From a virus: a stretch of 30,101 nt of DNA. The notes below the pieces were generated by a model. It did not search any database. It was not told the origin of the DNA and saw nothing but the letters and a program-made list of their open reading frames with translations. The stretch spans positions 1-30,101 of IMG/VR virus record IMGVR_UViG_3300025872_000215. One strand, given 5' to 3'. Positions 1-7,855 of the stretch are shown here, piece by piece. Each line of letters begins with the position of its first letter. The stretch's first letter is position 1. The position numbers were made by a program, and so were the translations under genes.

Positions 1-43
1 GGTTTATCTCAGATTCGCCGAATGCCTCCGGGGGCCGGCGCTG

Positions 44-1069
44 ATGTCCTACCGTGGCTTCAAAAGACTGCTGGGGGAAAACAGTCTCGAGCGGAAGTGT
101 CGTTTTTTGCTGGGGGGGTTCATCCTCCTGTTGGTGACCGGGAGCTTTTGGCTTTACGCTTCACAAACCGAGTATCTGGCATATGAGCAGGTTCCCAGCA
201 TATGCCGTTTGCTGGTGCTGCAGGTGGTGGAGGAGAAACTCAACACCGTTTGCAGATCCGATAGCACTCCAGCCGACAAGGCCCATCAGTCTCTGGTGGA
301 AGGAATGCGCGATCAGCAGGAGAAGAATTGGCCCGAGGGATTGAGGGCCTACAAGCAGAGGGTGATCGTTCCCGGCTCCATGCGTGAGCAAAACAGCCCG
401 GGAGATGAGTTGAGTCGGGAGAGGCTGCAGGCCTTTCTGGCAAAACCAGATCTCCACGAGGAGAACTACCTGAATCTTTCGCGGTCAACCAATGTGTTTT
501 TCGGGGCCGTCAGGGCCTCGGAAAGTTGCCTGGTTTGTCACCGCAAGGCCCGGCCTGAATTGGTCCTTGGAGATTTGCTGGCCTTGGTCAAGGTTGAATT
601 GAAGGTTCCGACGGAATCATTGGAAAGCCAGGTGCACTTTAATCGGGCCATCCTCATCAGCACCGCATTGGCAACCGCCCTGCTGATCATGGCCGGTTCC
701 TATCTCATTGTCAGGTATGTGATCGTCAAGCCTGTCAAGCACCTCAAGGAGGTCAGTGACGCGATCGCCACGGGGCAATTGAATGTGCGCAGCGAGATCC
801 AGACCGGGGATGAATTCGAGAACCTGAGCCATGCTTTCAACCGCATGTTGCGGACCCTGGTTTCCATGCAGGACAAGCTGAAGCGTGCGAACCTGGAGCT
901 GGATTCCAAGGTCGACGAGTTGGCCCAGGCTAACTTGGCCCTTTACGAGAGCAATCGGTTGAAGGACAGTTTCCTGGCGACGATCAGCCATGAGCTGAGG
1001 ACCCCATTGAACGCCATCCTCGGGTTTTCGGATGTGCTGCTGGCGGCGGGTGGCCTGAGCGACAAGCAG
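44..1069 (+). pseudogene. Histidine kinase fragment with haem-type DUF3365 sensor, truncated in HisKA
   Basis: This is the N-terminal part of a membrane sensor histidine kinase and is bacterial rather than phage in character. In order it shows a transmembrane helix (about residues 20-38), an extracytoplasmic sensor region ending in ESCLVCHRK (residues 160-168), a second transmembrane helix (about 201-225), a HAMP linker (about 225-275), a coiled coil, and the start of HisKA with the phosphoacceptor H316 in SHELRTPLNAILGF. CLVCH is a CxxCH c-type haem motif, as in DUF3365/Tll0287-like sensors. Recognisable kinase sequence stops at about LSDKQ (residue 342). The frame stays open to 1276 only by reading antisense through the phage exonuclease, and the ATPase domain is absent. 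The frame is also open upstream to the window edge, so the ATG at 44 is not certain to be the true start. It was probably truncated by a chimeric join rather than by evolution in place. Confidence 0.85.
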
Positions 1070-1070
1070 G
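1055..1070. other. Chimeric junction between bacterial kinase and phage exonuclease
   Basis: Left of this point the plus strand encodes a histidine kinase; right of it the minus strand encodes a phage exonuclease. Both proteins are interrupted here. In the kinase frame the bases read LSDKQ, which is normal for HisKA. In the exonuclease frame they read LLVAQ, which is normal after the conserved AVTG segment. The overlap of two plausible frames suggests a short stretch of shared sequence used for joining. No integrase, tRNA or long repeat is next to it. Confidence 0.7.
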
Positions 1071-1672
1071 AACGTGCCGTCCTGGCCGGTGACCGCCTTC
1101 AGCGAGTCCAGGTAGAATGCAGCCTGGACATGATAGCGGAAGCTCATCACAGATCGCAGGAATGCCGCAGGACTTGCGTTGTCCGTGGTCTTGTAGTCCA
1201 CGATAACACCATCCTTCCTGATTGCGTCCATCCTGGCCCGGCACTGCACATCTTGAACCTGGTCAATCCAATATAACGATGCTTCAACATACTCGATATT
1301 CTGGACTGCGTTTCGGCAGGCTTTGTCAGCATAAAAAGCATCCTTCATGCCCTCTAGCTGCTGCGCCTCGTCCAGCGTGATGATGGTTCGTCCTGCTGCT
1401 TCACGCATCGCCTGGGCATATGTTTCTTTGCCTTCCTTCGTCCTGCGGTCACAGGGAGGAAGGACAAAGACCTCATCATCGAACTTGTCAGGCTCCAAGA
1501 TGACTGTATGCGCAAGCGTTCCCCAGCGCATCGCTGGTGTCTGCTCCTCTGGGTTGTTCTTCCTGTGAAGGTAGAGAGAGGGAGCGTGCCGAATTAGATC
1601 AAGGCCATGTTTGGAAATGCCAGCACTGCTGTGATAGGCCGCAGCCTCCATCTGTGGGATAAGCTCATTCAT
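1055..1672 (-). CDS. Phage PD-(D/E)XK exonuclease (RecE/DUF3799-like), C-terminus lost
   Basis: The first 206 residues match the PD-(D/E)XK exonucleases that phages pair with an annealing protein or recombinase. Visible features are the helical entry with MRWGTLAHTVILEP (about residues 48-61), the catalytic core RARMDAIRKDGVIVDYKTT with D149 and D159-Y-K161, and the downstream YHVQAAFY helix with Q183. The catalytic centre is therefore present. After LLVAQ (residue 206) the frame runs into antisense kinase sequence, so the last domain is missing from this window. The ATG at 1672 overlaps the stop of the upstream ATPase gene by four bases (ATGA), giving translational coupling. With that ATPase it probably processes double-strand ends for phage recombination or replication. 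Confidence 0.8.
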
Positions 1673-2505
1673 GCTTCCACCTCCTTAGCTTCCAGGTAGT
1701 TTTTGATGCGGGTCAGTTCAGCGTCGTCGCACTCATCAAGATTAGCCTTGTTGAGCTTCAGCAGCAGCCCTGGGACCGTAGCCTTTGCCAGCTTGTGCTG
1801 ACGAATTGCCGTCTTGAGGTCAACAGGCTCAGGCTCGACAACAGGAGCAGGAGCTTCGCCGGCAGAAAGCCATTCAGCGAGACGCTTGCCCGACTCAGCC
1901 GTGATTACTTCCGGCTTGCCGTCAAAAAGCCTTGTGCGGTCTTTCTGCGCTTCAGCCATGTGCTGCGCGTTGATATTCCAGCAGACCGTAAACTCAAAAT
2001 CAATGCCGTCACGCTGCTGCGGGTCCATGCCGCTCTTCTGGACTTTGCCACGTTCGTCCATGCTGTAACCCTGCTTGGCTCTCACCGTGGCGATGATGTG
2101 AGCCTTAGACCGCATCATGGACTGGATAAACCGGTCATGTCGTGGCGTCACTTTGGCCCAATCCTGGAACCGGTCACCGAGCTTTGTCTTGATGTCCAAG
2201 CAGCCACCAGGACCGCTCCATTCATGGGTGATGGAATCAATGATGATGACCTCATATCCTGCCTGTTCTGCTGCCTCAATGGCCTCAGTGAAGCGCTCAG
2301 GAGCATACGGCGGCGACAGTTCCAGAACGTCAAAGTCGAAGCGGTCAGCGTAGAGACTTGCAGAGCCAGCCTCAGTGTCAATGAAGGCGATACGCTTGCC
2401 AAGCTGGCTGGCAACGGTAAGCGCTGCCGTAGTCTTGCCAGAACCGCTGGCACCGGAGAAGAGAAGCCTAGCCTTTGCTTGGCTTTTGGTTGCTTTCTTG
2501 AACAT
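1669..2505 (-). CDS. Sak4-like RecA-fold ATPase (AAA_24), phage recombination
   Basis: This 278-residue P-loop protein has Walker A GASGSGKTTAAL (about residues 18-29), IAFIDTEAGSASLY just after it, and Walker B VIIIDSITHEW (about 85-95). Its core resembles the phage nucleotide-binding proteins grouped as AAA_24, which include the Sak4 single-strand annealing/RecA-like proteins. A charged, Pro-Glu-rich linker (about 215-235) leads to a small helical C-terminal region. It lies directly upstream of the exonuclease with an ATGA overlap, the usual ATPase-exonuclease pairing of phage recombination systems. I infer that it loads on single strands and assists annealing or strand exchange. The family match is by eye, so a more distant AAA/RecA ATPase role is possible. 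Confidence 0.75.
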   Translation of the reverse strand: MFKKATKSQAKARLLFSGASGSGKTTAALTVASQLGKRIAFIDTEAGSASLYADRFDFDVLELSPPYAPERFTEAIEAAEQAGYEVIIIDSITHEWSGPGGCLDIKTKLGDRFQDWAKVTPRHDRFIQSMMRSKAHIIATVRAKQGYSMDERGKVQKSGMDPQQRDGIDFEFTVCWNINAQHMAEAQKDRTRLFDGKPEVITAESGKRLAEWLSAGEAPAPVVEPEPVDLKTAIRQHKLAKATVPGLLLKLNKANLDECDDAELTRIKNYLEAKEVEA

Positions 2506-2523
2506 GTGAGTGTGTGGTTGAGA

Positions 2524-2775
2524 TTACAGGAACATGCAGGCAAGACCTGCACCGATAACGAGGCAGACAACGCAGGCTAGAAAGGCTTCTGCGAGGTCGT
2601 GCATCTTCTTCATGGCTGCACTTTTAGCTAGTGCTTTCTGGCGATTCTCTGCGTCATAGTCAGCAGGAATAGCCTGCTGCTGCTTGCTACGTTCGATCAT
2701 GGCCTGTTGGAAGGCCGTGGTGTGGTCGGTGATACGGTCAGTATTGCGACCAATGCGGCGGACTAGTGTGTTCAT
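2524..2775 (-). CDS. Small protein with C-terminal membrane helix
   Basis: This 83-residue protein is not recognised. It has a basic, Gln-rich N-terminal half and a single hydrophobic helix at the end (AFLACVVCLVIGAGLACMFL), so it looks tail-anchored in the inner membrane. The frame extends to a GTG at 2802, but the ATG at 2775 (MNTLVRR) is preferred; neither has a strong Shine-Dalgarno sequence. It sits between the HTH-like gene and the recombination ATPase in the same minus-strand operon. No function is proposed. Confidence 0.5.
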   Translation of the reverse strand: MNTLVRRIGRNTDRITDHTTAFQQAMIERSKQQQAIPADYDAENRQKALAKSAAMKKMHDLAEAFLACVVCLVIGAGLACMFL

Positions 2776-2837
2776 GTGTGTGAATGCCTTGCGGCTCGGC
2801 ACCTAGAGCGAGTTTTTTTCAGCCGTCAAACGCTTTT

Positions 2838-3170
2838 TTAGACCTTAATGCGGTAAAGGTTGGCGTGCATCCTAACCCCATCTGATCGCCTCGTTCCGAA
2901 GCGCTTTGTCTCCACCTTGCCAGCCTCAATGGCCTTTAGCAGATACTCTTGTGTAGCTGCTCGCTTTCTTCCAATCAACTCTTGAATCTGCGACACGCTT
3001 AACCATTCAGGTCCAGGTTCCTCTGCAATCGCGTTAACTGACAAGGCATTAAGCCATCCCGTAACGTCTAAAGCTGGTTGGCATCCACCAGATTCCGTTG
3101 ATTTCTTTGGCTTCGTTGACGACGAAAGAACCGTCTTGAAAGATTGCGCCGTAGAGGAATCCGTTTTCAT
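2838..3170 (-). CDS. Putative winged-helix-like small phage protein
   Basis: From the ATG at 3170 (MKTDSSTAQ) this encodes 110 residues. The C-terminal half, EWLSVSQIQELIGRKRAATQEYLLKAIEAGKVETKRFG, has the alternation of helices and basic residues expected of a small winged-helix or MarR-like DNA-binding fold, ending in a short strand (LYRIKV). The N-terminal part overlaps the end of the metallophosphoesterase gene by about 120 bases in another frame, an unusually long overlap for this genome. The real start may lie further in, but no better Met codon exists. It may be a small regulator; this is inferred from pattern only. Confidence 0.5.
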   Translation of the reverse strand: MKTDSSTAQSFKTVLSSSTKPKKSTESGGCQPALDVTGWLNALSVNAIAEEPGPEWLSVSQIQELIGRKRAATQEYLLKAIEAGKVETKRFGTRRSDGVRMHANLYRIKV

Positions 3171-3783
3171 GTCGTAGTGTTGATGTATGCCGTTTGTTGT
3201 ATTCCTGATCCACATTCATCAGAGCGCCTGAAGAATGGGCAGTTCTGCGGCCATCAATGGCACCAAACGTGCAACTGTCAAACGCATGAATGTGGCCGAA
3301 CAGGCATGAGCCATAAATCTGGGCGTGTTGTTTGGCGGCATTGATTCCGTGGTGAAAACCGTGCAGCATTTTCAACTGACCGAAGGACAGAACGCCATGT
3401 CTCTTATGATATGGCTTCCAGTCACAGTGGAGCTTGCGAAGCTGGTTCTCTAGCTCTCCGCAGAGCTTGCGAGCATAGTCAGCTTTGATTCCTGCCGTGG
3501 TATTCTCTGCAAGCTCAAAAAGCCGGTCATCGTGGTTTCCCATGAGGAAATGCGAAGGCTTCCAGGAGTGAATGAAGTCCATTCCGGCATTCCAGTCATC
3601 CTGCATCGTCTCACATTGCTCCTCTGCTGACGCTCCACGGCGAAGCGGACGAAGGTCAAAAAGGTCGCCACCGAAAACACGCAATTCAGGCTTGAAGTCC
3701 TTTGTGAAGTCTTTCAAGACCTGCACTGCGGCCAGGTTCTGTCTGTCTCCATGAAGATCAGTGGCGAAGATGAACCTCTTCAT
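3049..3783 (-). CDS. Calcineurin-like metallophosphoesterase
   Basis: The motifs of the calcineurin-like metallophosphoesterase fold appear in order: ATDLHG at the N-terminus (Asp and His metal ligands), FGGDLFD, MGNHDDR, then MLHGFHHG and FGHIHAFD towards the C-terminus. These supply the two-metal site that cleaves phosphomono- or diesters. From the ATG at 3783 the protein has 244 residues, normal for a single-domain enzyme. An upstream in-frame start at 3801 adds six residues and is less likely. Phages often carry such enzymes near replication and recombination genes, where they may act as nucleases or nucleotide phosphatases. The substrate cannot be read from the sequence. Confidence 0.85.
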   Translation of the reverse strand: MKRFIFATDLHGDRQNLAAVQVLKDFTKDFKPELRVFGGDLFDLRPLRRGASAEEQCETMQDDWNAGMDFIHSWKPSHFLMGNHDDRLFELAENTTAGIKADYARKLCGELENQLRKLHCDWKPYHKRHGVLSFGQLKMLHGFHHGINAAKQHAQIYGSCLFGHIHAFDSCTFGAIDGRRTAHSSGALMNVDQEYNKRHTSTLRHENGFLYGAIFQDGSFVVNEAKEINGIWWMPTSFRRYGMA

Positions 3784-3794
3784 AGATGAGATGA

Positions 3795-3938
3795 TTAGCA
3801 CTTGCCTGCTTTACGCATCGCAGCCTTTTTGGTGGCATACGCGATTGCAACGGCCTGCTTCTGGGGTTTGCCAGACTTCATCTCGGTTTTGACGTTTTTG
3901 CTGAACGTCTTGGCGCTGTATCCTTTTTTGAGGGGCAT
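3795..3938 (-). CDS. Small basic phage protein (MPLKKG...KPQKQAVAIA family)
   Basis: This 47-residue, strongly basic protein starts MPLKKGYSAKTFSKNVKTEM and contains SGKPQKQAVAIAY, followed by an Ala/Lys tail. I recognise this as a very widespread tiny phage protein type (MPLKKGxSxKxISxNIxxE...KPQKQAVAIA) of unknown function, common in phages and uncharacterised proviruses. It is too small and basic for an enzyme and may bind nucleic acid. The ATG at 3938 is chosen because the family begins MPLKKG or MPYK; the frame could extend 13 residues upstream. It lies just upstream of the phosphoesterase gene. Confidence 0.75.
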   Translation of the reverse strand: MPLKKGYSAKTFSKNVKTEMKSGKPQKQAVAIAYATKKAAMRKAGKC

Positions 3939-3942
3939 TAGG

Positions 3943-6900
3943 TTATTTGGTTGCCAGCTTGATCGCTGATTGTTCACTTTCTCTTACTCCAAGCAGAGCA
4001 CCGGCCATGTTGTAGACACGATACTTGCCCGAAGCAGACTTAATGATGCGGTTTCCCTTGGAGTCAACAAGGATATTCGGTGATGCAGGATCAGGCTGAA
4101 AGCGTGTTTGATCTTGATTTAGCCATTTAACAAAAAACGCTCCATTTCCAGACCCAATTTGAACGCCATCAGAATTTGGATATATCTGTTTCAAAACAAT
4201 AGCAATATCACTGCCATATTTTTGCTCAAATTCGCTCGCTCTCTTTAATCCCAAAACATCATACTTCAAAAAGTTAAGAAACGATTCAAAAGAAGACATT
4301 GAATCAAAAAACAAAGGTGCAGATGGAACTGCATCTGTTGATGCAATAGACCTTACAATACCATATTCCTTTGCCTGTTTTTTGCTTGTTGTTGTATAAA
4401 GACCCTTCCCTAGAAGAAATGCATTTGTTCCGCTTTTTTCAGTTTCACCACGGAAAACAACAGATGGTATTTTTCCAAAAAGCCCAACTGATGGAGATCG
4501 TGCTATTTTCTTAGCAGCCTCAATTTCAGAAGCAGTCAATTTATCAGGCTGAAAGCGCTTCTCTTCCTTGGCAGATTTCTTGATGAAATCAGCCTGGCCT
4601 TTCATCATCGCAGATTGTTCTGTTGAAGTCGTGCCAATCAATTCACCCTTGTCATCGTAGACCCTGAAGAGCTTGCTGCCTGTTTTCTTCAGGATGCGGT
4701 AACCGTCAGGATTAGTCAGCGTTTCTCCTGCCGGAAGCGTCTCCTTGGTGAAGGCATCAGGCTGGAAGTTCCGCATCGCTCGCTCATAGGTCGTAGCCTC
4801 TTCGAAGGCGAAGGCATGACCACTGTTGACCAGTTTGGCGAAGCGTTCAGCACGATAGCTTTTGATGGTGTCCTGTGACTTGTTAATGATGGATTCAGGA
4901 GCATTGACCAGGCTTTCACCGTTGCGCAGGCGGAAGCCAAGAGTCTCGTAAAAGAGGTTACGCTTCTTTGCCCCTTTCTCGCCACCACCCAGGAGAGTCG
5001 CGGAATCAATCGGGTTGATTTGCGTGATGTTCTCCATGTAACGGCCCAAGTCCTTCAGGGCATCAGCAGGATTGCTGTAAAGCTGCTTAAACTGCGGCTT
5101 TGCCAGCGAGGTCACAAGGCGGTCACGCACCTTTGTCATGTCAACGGCACGGATCAGAACGCCATCCTTGCTGTTCATCTCGACCGAGTAAGGAAGAATC
5201 TCGTTCTGGCTTGCAGACTTCACACCTGCCACCATCTTCCCCTTGCCTTTGCCACGGGTATAAACGCCGTAATAACGGGTGTCGAACGTGGATTTATTCG
5301 GGTTTTGCAGTGACATCAGGACATCGCGCAACACAGCCTTTGCAGACTGGTCAAGCGTTCCGCTATCCAGAATGGCATTTGCAGCAGTCGGGCTGATTTG
5401 CCCCTTGGCGGTCATCACCGTTTTCCCGGTCTTGTCTCGGTTAAATTCGATGCCTTTACGCTCATTCTCCGGCAATGCTGCAAGCCTTTGCGTCATGTCC
5501 TGCCATCGAGCCATGGCTTCAGCATTAATCTGCTGTTCGCTCTTTGGCGTGCCATCATCGTTTAGGATGCCCCTGGCGCCACCATAAGACTTGGCCCAGA
5601 TGACACGATCAGCAGGCTTTGCTGGGATCAGATCAGGCTTCGCCTGAGCCTCAGTTGCTCGCTTCTTCTTGTTCTCAAAAGCACGCTTGACGATTGCATC
5701 AAGCTCAGGAACTCGAATTGGCTTACCTTTGGTATCTCTGAACGTCCTGCTAGGAGCATCAAAGCCAAGTTCCATGCCTTTCTCAAAGAGAACTGTGCGG
5801 AATTTGTCAAGAATGCTGTCCTCAAGGGCATTCAGCGCCTTACGGTAAACAAGCGGCAAACGGTCAGGATTAAAGCGACCTGGGCGAATACGGTTAAACA
5901 GGTTGCCCGTGTAAGATGCTGCCATCTCATCCGCAATCATTGACCTAGCGTTTTGCAGGGCATTAGGGTCAGTGCTGTTCTTCAGCGTGTTGGCGTAGCC
6001 TTCAAAGGCATTAGCGCCATCTGTGCCTTTCCCGTAAGAGTCGCGGATTTGTTCTGCCACTCTTGCAAGTTCAACGTCGTTAAACAGGCCAGGGCGAACG
6101 ATTTCACCAGTGACAGGATCAGCCAGGCCAAAGATAGCGGATTCAATCTCAGGCCGGAAGGCTCGATTGATGACAGATGAGAACAGAACATGAGACGTTT
6201 CATGCGCTGCCGTATCTCCTTTAATCTTGGTCGGGTTCAGGACAACTTCGTTGGTGTCCACGTTCAGCCAGCCCGGATTCTGCCACTGCTTGATTTCATC
6301 GGGTGTTGCCACCCTGATCTTTGCCCCGTTAGCCTCTGCCACCTTTAGAGCGTCAATCTGTGATGCCGCCTTTTCTGGTCCAACCTGTTGAACAAGCCTG
6401 TTCAGCGTGTTTCCCCATGCAGCCTGCTCAACGTCTGGACGCTCACCTAGGAAGGTATTGAGGTCGCCAATGGCTTTCTGTTGTGTCCTGCTTGTTGAGT
6501 ATCCAAGAACTTCCTTGCCAAGATCGAAACCGCTTCGCAGTGATCCCGACATGCCGCCGATTGCAGCACCAGCGCCGGCCCCAGCAGCGGCACCTTCGAT
6601 GTTGCGTTCGGCCAGATATCCAAGACCGGCACCAACAGCAGCGCCAGCACCAGCTTCTTTCAGAGCTTGAGCAGACACCCTTCCTGCGGCGGAAATGGCA
6701 GGTTGAATCTGAGCTAGGCCAGCGGCTAGCTTTTGCGCAGCCGGTGAGATAGTGGCGTCTTGTGCGGCTCGTTCCAACAGGCCAACCCTGGACGCTTCCT
6801 GACGGGCAGCACGGGCAGCAGCACCAGCTACTTCAGCGGCTTTTTCTGCCGTTGTAGCACCACCAAGCACGCCAGCAGTTAGCCCGGCATCAGACATTAG

Positions 6901-7854
6901 CGCTGTTGCAACTGCTCCGCCCTGCATGGCGGCACCAGTCCCAGGAGCTACTGTTTCCGCAACATTCTTGACACCCTGAACAACCTTTCCAGGAAGCGAA
7001 GCAATAGTTTCAACACCTTTTGCGGCCTTCTCAATACCTCGCAGAGCAGTCTGTGCTGCTGCGCCTTTTGTAGTGCTTTTAATGCCAGTTGCAGCGGCAG
7101 TCTTGAACAGGCTTTGGCCTGCGAATTTGGCAAGGGCAGAGCTTCCAAGGCTCGCCAGCATTGTCGGGTCAATATACTGAGCACCTCTGGCAATGTCCTC
7201 GATTGGAGCACCGCGAAGAGTGGATTCAATGGCATAAATCCTATTAACGGCATCAGCATCGCGCTGCTTTTCATTATCAATCAGCGCATTGTAATCTGCT
7301 TCCGTATTTGGCGCTTGTTTGCGTCCAAAGGAGAACGGGAAAGTCTCGTCAGCGATAGTTTCCGCTGGCTGATCTTTGGTAGACTTTAGAAACTCTTCCT
7401 TGCTCGGAATCTTCTGAGCGGGTTCAAGCACTTTGCTGGCAATGTCAGCAAGTCCAACCGTTCCAGCAACGATGCCTTCCCCAGCAGATTGAGCAGCAGG
7501 ACCAAACTGACCGGCAAGAGCAGCTTCACCGGTCGCAGCAAGAGAATTGCCAACCTCACTCACGATGTTGCCAAATACATCACCAGCAATGCCAAGAGCA
7601 TCACCAAGGCTTGTTTTCTTGTTGGCAAGATGCTGACGATACAGGACATAATCATCCCTGGACATATCCAGGAATGGATTCACCAGGTTCCCGCCTTCGA
7701 TGGAAGTATTCTTGGCCTGCTCAACCTCGTATGCAACATCCTCACCAGAACGAGGATATTCATTTTCGATGGCAGACTGAATCTCCTGCTCCGTCATGGA
7801 GTCGGGAAATTCAAGCTCGACATTTCGTGACGGAAGAGAAACTGTGATTGGCAT
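3943..7854 (-). CDS. Giant multidomain virion/polyvalent-type protein with zincin motif and ART-like C-terminus
   Basis: From the ATG at 7854 (MPITVSLPSRN) the protein has 1303 residues. The N-terminus carries a short acidic module (ELEFPDSMTEQEIQSAI) common at the front of large phage proteins. Residues about 245-435 are Ala/Gly-rich and amphipathic, as in ejected internal virion proteins. AAHETSHVLF (HExxH, residues 551-555) is a zinc-peptidase-like motif. Near the C-terminus VVFRGE (about 1132-1137), LLGKGLYTTTSKKQAKEYG (about 1147-1165) and PNSDGVQI (about 1226-1233) resemble an ADP-ribosyltransferase fold. Two related modules of about 37 residues flank this domain, and RF(N/Q)PD-type linkers recur four times. 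Its size and place at the end of the ejection-protein genes recall T7 gp16. I infer a virion-delivered effector; the catalytic Glu of the ART-like domain is not clear. Confidence 0.75.
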   Translation of the reverse strand: MPITVSLPSRNVELEFPDSMTEQEIQSAIENEYPRSGEDVAYEVEQAKNTSIEGGNLVNPFLDMSRDDYVLYRQHLANKKTSLGDALGIAGDVFGNIVSEVGNSLAATGEAALAGQFGPAAQSAGEGIVAGTVGLADIASKVLEPAQKIPSKEEFLKSTKDQPAETIADETFPFSFGRKQAPNTEADYNALIDNEKQRDADAVNRIYAIESTLRGAPIEDIARGAQYIDPTMLASLGSSALAKFAGQSLFKTAAATGIKSTTKGAAAQTALRGIEKAAKGVETIASLPGKVVQGVKNVAETVAPGTGAAMQGGAVATALMSDAGLTAGVLGGATTAEKAAEVAGAAARAARQEASRVGLLERAAQDATISPAAQKLAAGLAQIQPAISAAGRVSAQALKEAGAGAAVGAGLGYLAERNIEGAAAGAGAGAAIGGMSGSLRSGFDLGKEVLGYSTSRTQQKAIGDLNTFLGERPDVEQAAWGNTLNRLVQQVGPEKAASQIDALKVAEANGAKIRVATPDEIKQWQNPGWLNVDTNEVVLNPTKIKGDTAAHETSHVLFSSVINRAFRPEIESAIFGLADPVTGEIVRPGLFNDVELARVAEQIRDSYGKGTDGANAFEGYANTLKNSTDPNALQNARSMIADEMAASYTGNLFNRIRPGRFNPDRLPLVYRKALNALEDSILDKFRTVLFEKGMELGFDAPSRTFRDTKGKPIRVPELDAIVKRAFENKKKRATEAQAKPDLIPAKPADRVIWAKSYGGARGILNDDGTPKSEQQINAEAMARWQDMTQRLAALPENERKGIEFNRDKTGKTVMTAKGQISPTAANAILDSGTLDQSAKAVLRDVLMSLQNPNKSTFDTRYYGVYTRGKGKGKMVAGVKSASQNEILPYSVEMNSKDGVLIRAVDMTKVRDRLVTSLAKPQFKQLYSNPADALKDLGRYMENITQINPIDSATLLGGGEKGAKKRNLFYETLGFRLRNGESLVNAPESIINKSQDTIKSYRAERFAKLVNSGHAFAFEEATTYERAMRNFQPDAFTKETLPAGETLTNPDGYRILKKTGSKLFRVYDDKGELIGTTSTEQSAMMKGQADFIKKSAKEEKRFQPDKLTASEIEAAKKIARSPSVGLFGKIPSVVFRGETEKSGTNAFLLGKGLYTTTSKKQAKEYGIVRSIASTDAVPSAPLFFDSMSSFESFLNFLKYDVLGLKRASEFEQKYGSDIAIVLKQIYPNSDGVQIGSGNGAFFVKWLNQDQTRFQPDPASPNILVDSKGNRIIKSASGKYRVYNMAGALLGVRESEQSAIKLATK
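4090..4104. repeat. 15-base direct repeat, copy 1 (encodes RFQPD linker)
   Basis: The sequence atcaggctgaaagcg is identical to the copy at 4543-4557. On the minus strand both read CGC TTT CAG CCT GAT (R-F-Q-P-D) in the frame of the 1303-residue protein. The pair brackets the AT-rich ART-like domain. Identical codons could result from domain shuffling through the repeat. Confidence 0.9.
4543..4557. repeat. 15-base direct repeat, copy 2 (encodes RFQPD linker)
   Basis: Second identical copy of atcaggctgaaagcg. It marks the N-terminal border of the ART-like domain; the copy at 4090-4104 marks the C-terminal border. Two further versions of the linker (NFQPD at 4756-4770 and GRFNPD at 5863-5880) use diverged codons. 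Confidence 0.9.
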
Positions 7855-7855
7855 A

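Noticed and set aside
1795-2580. Plus-strand open frame of 261 codons
   Set aside because: Antisense to the ATPase gene with its intact Walker motifs. No independent protein features.
2803-2837. Plus-strand intrinsic terminator before the T-runs
   Set aside because: Only 3-5 bp stems precede the T-runs, and no plus-strand gene ends nearby.
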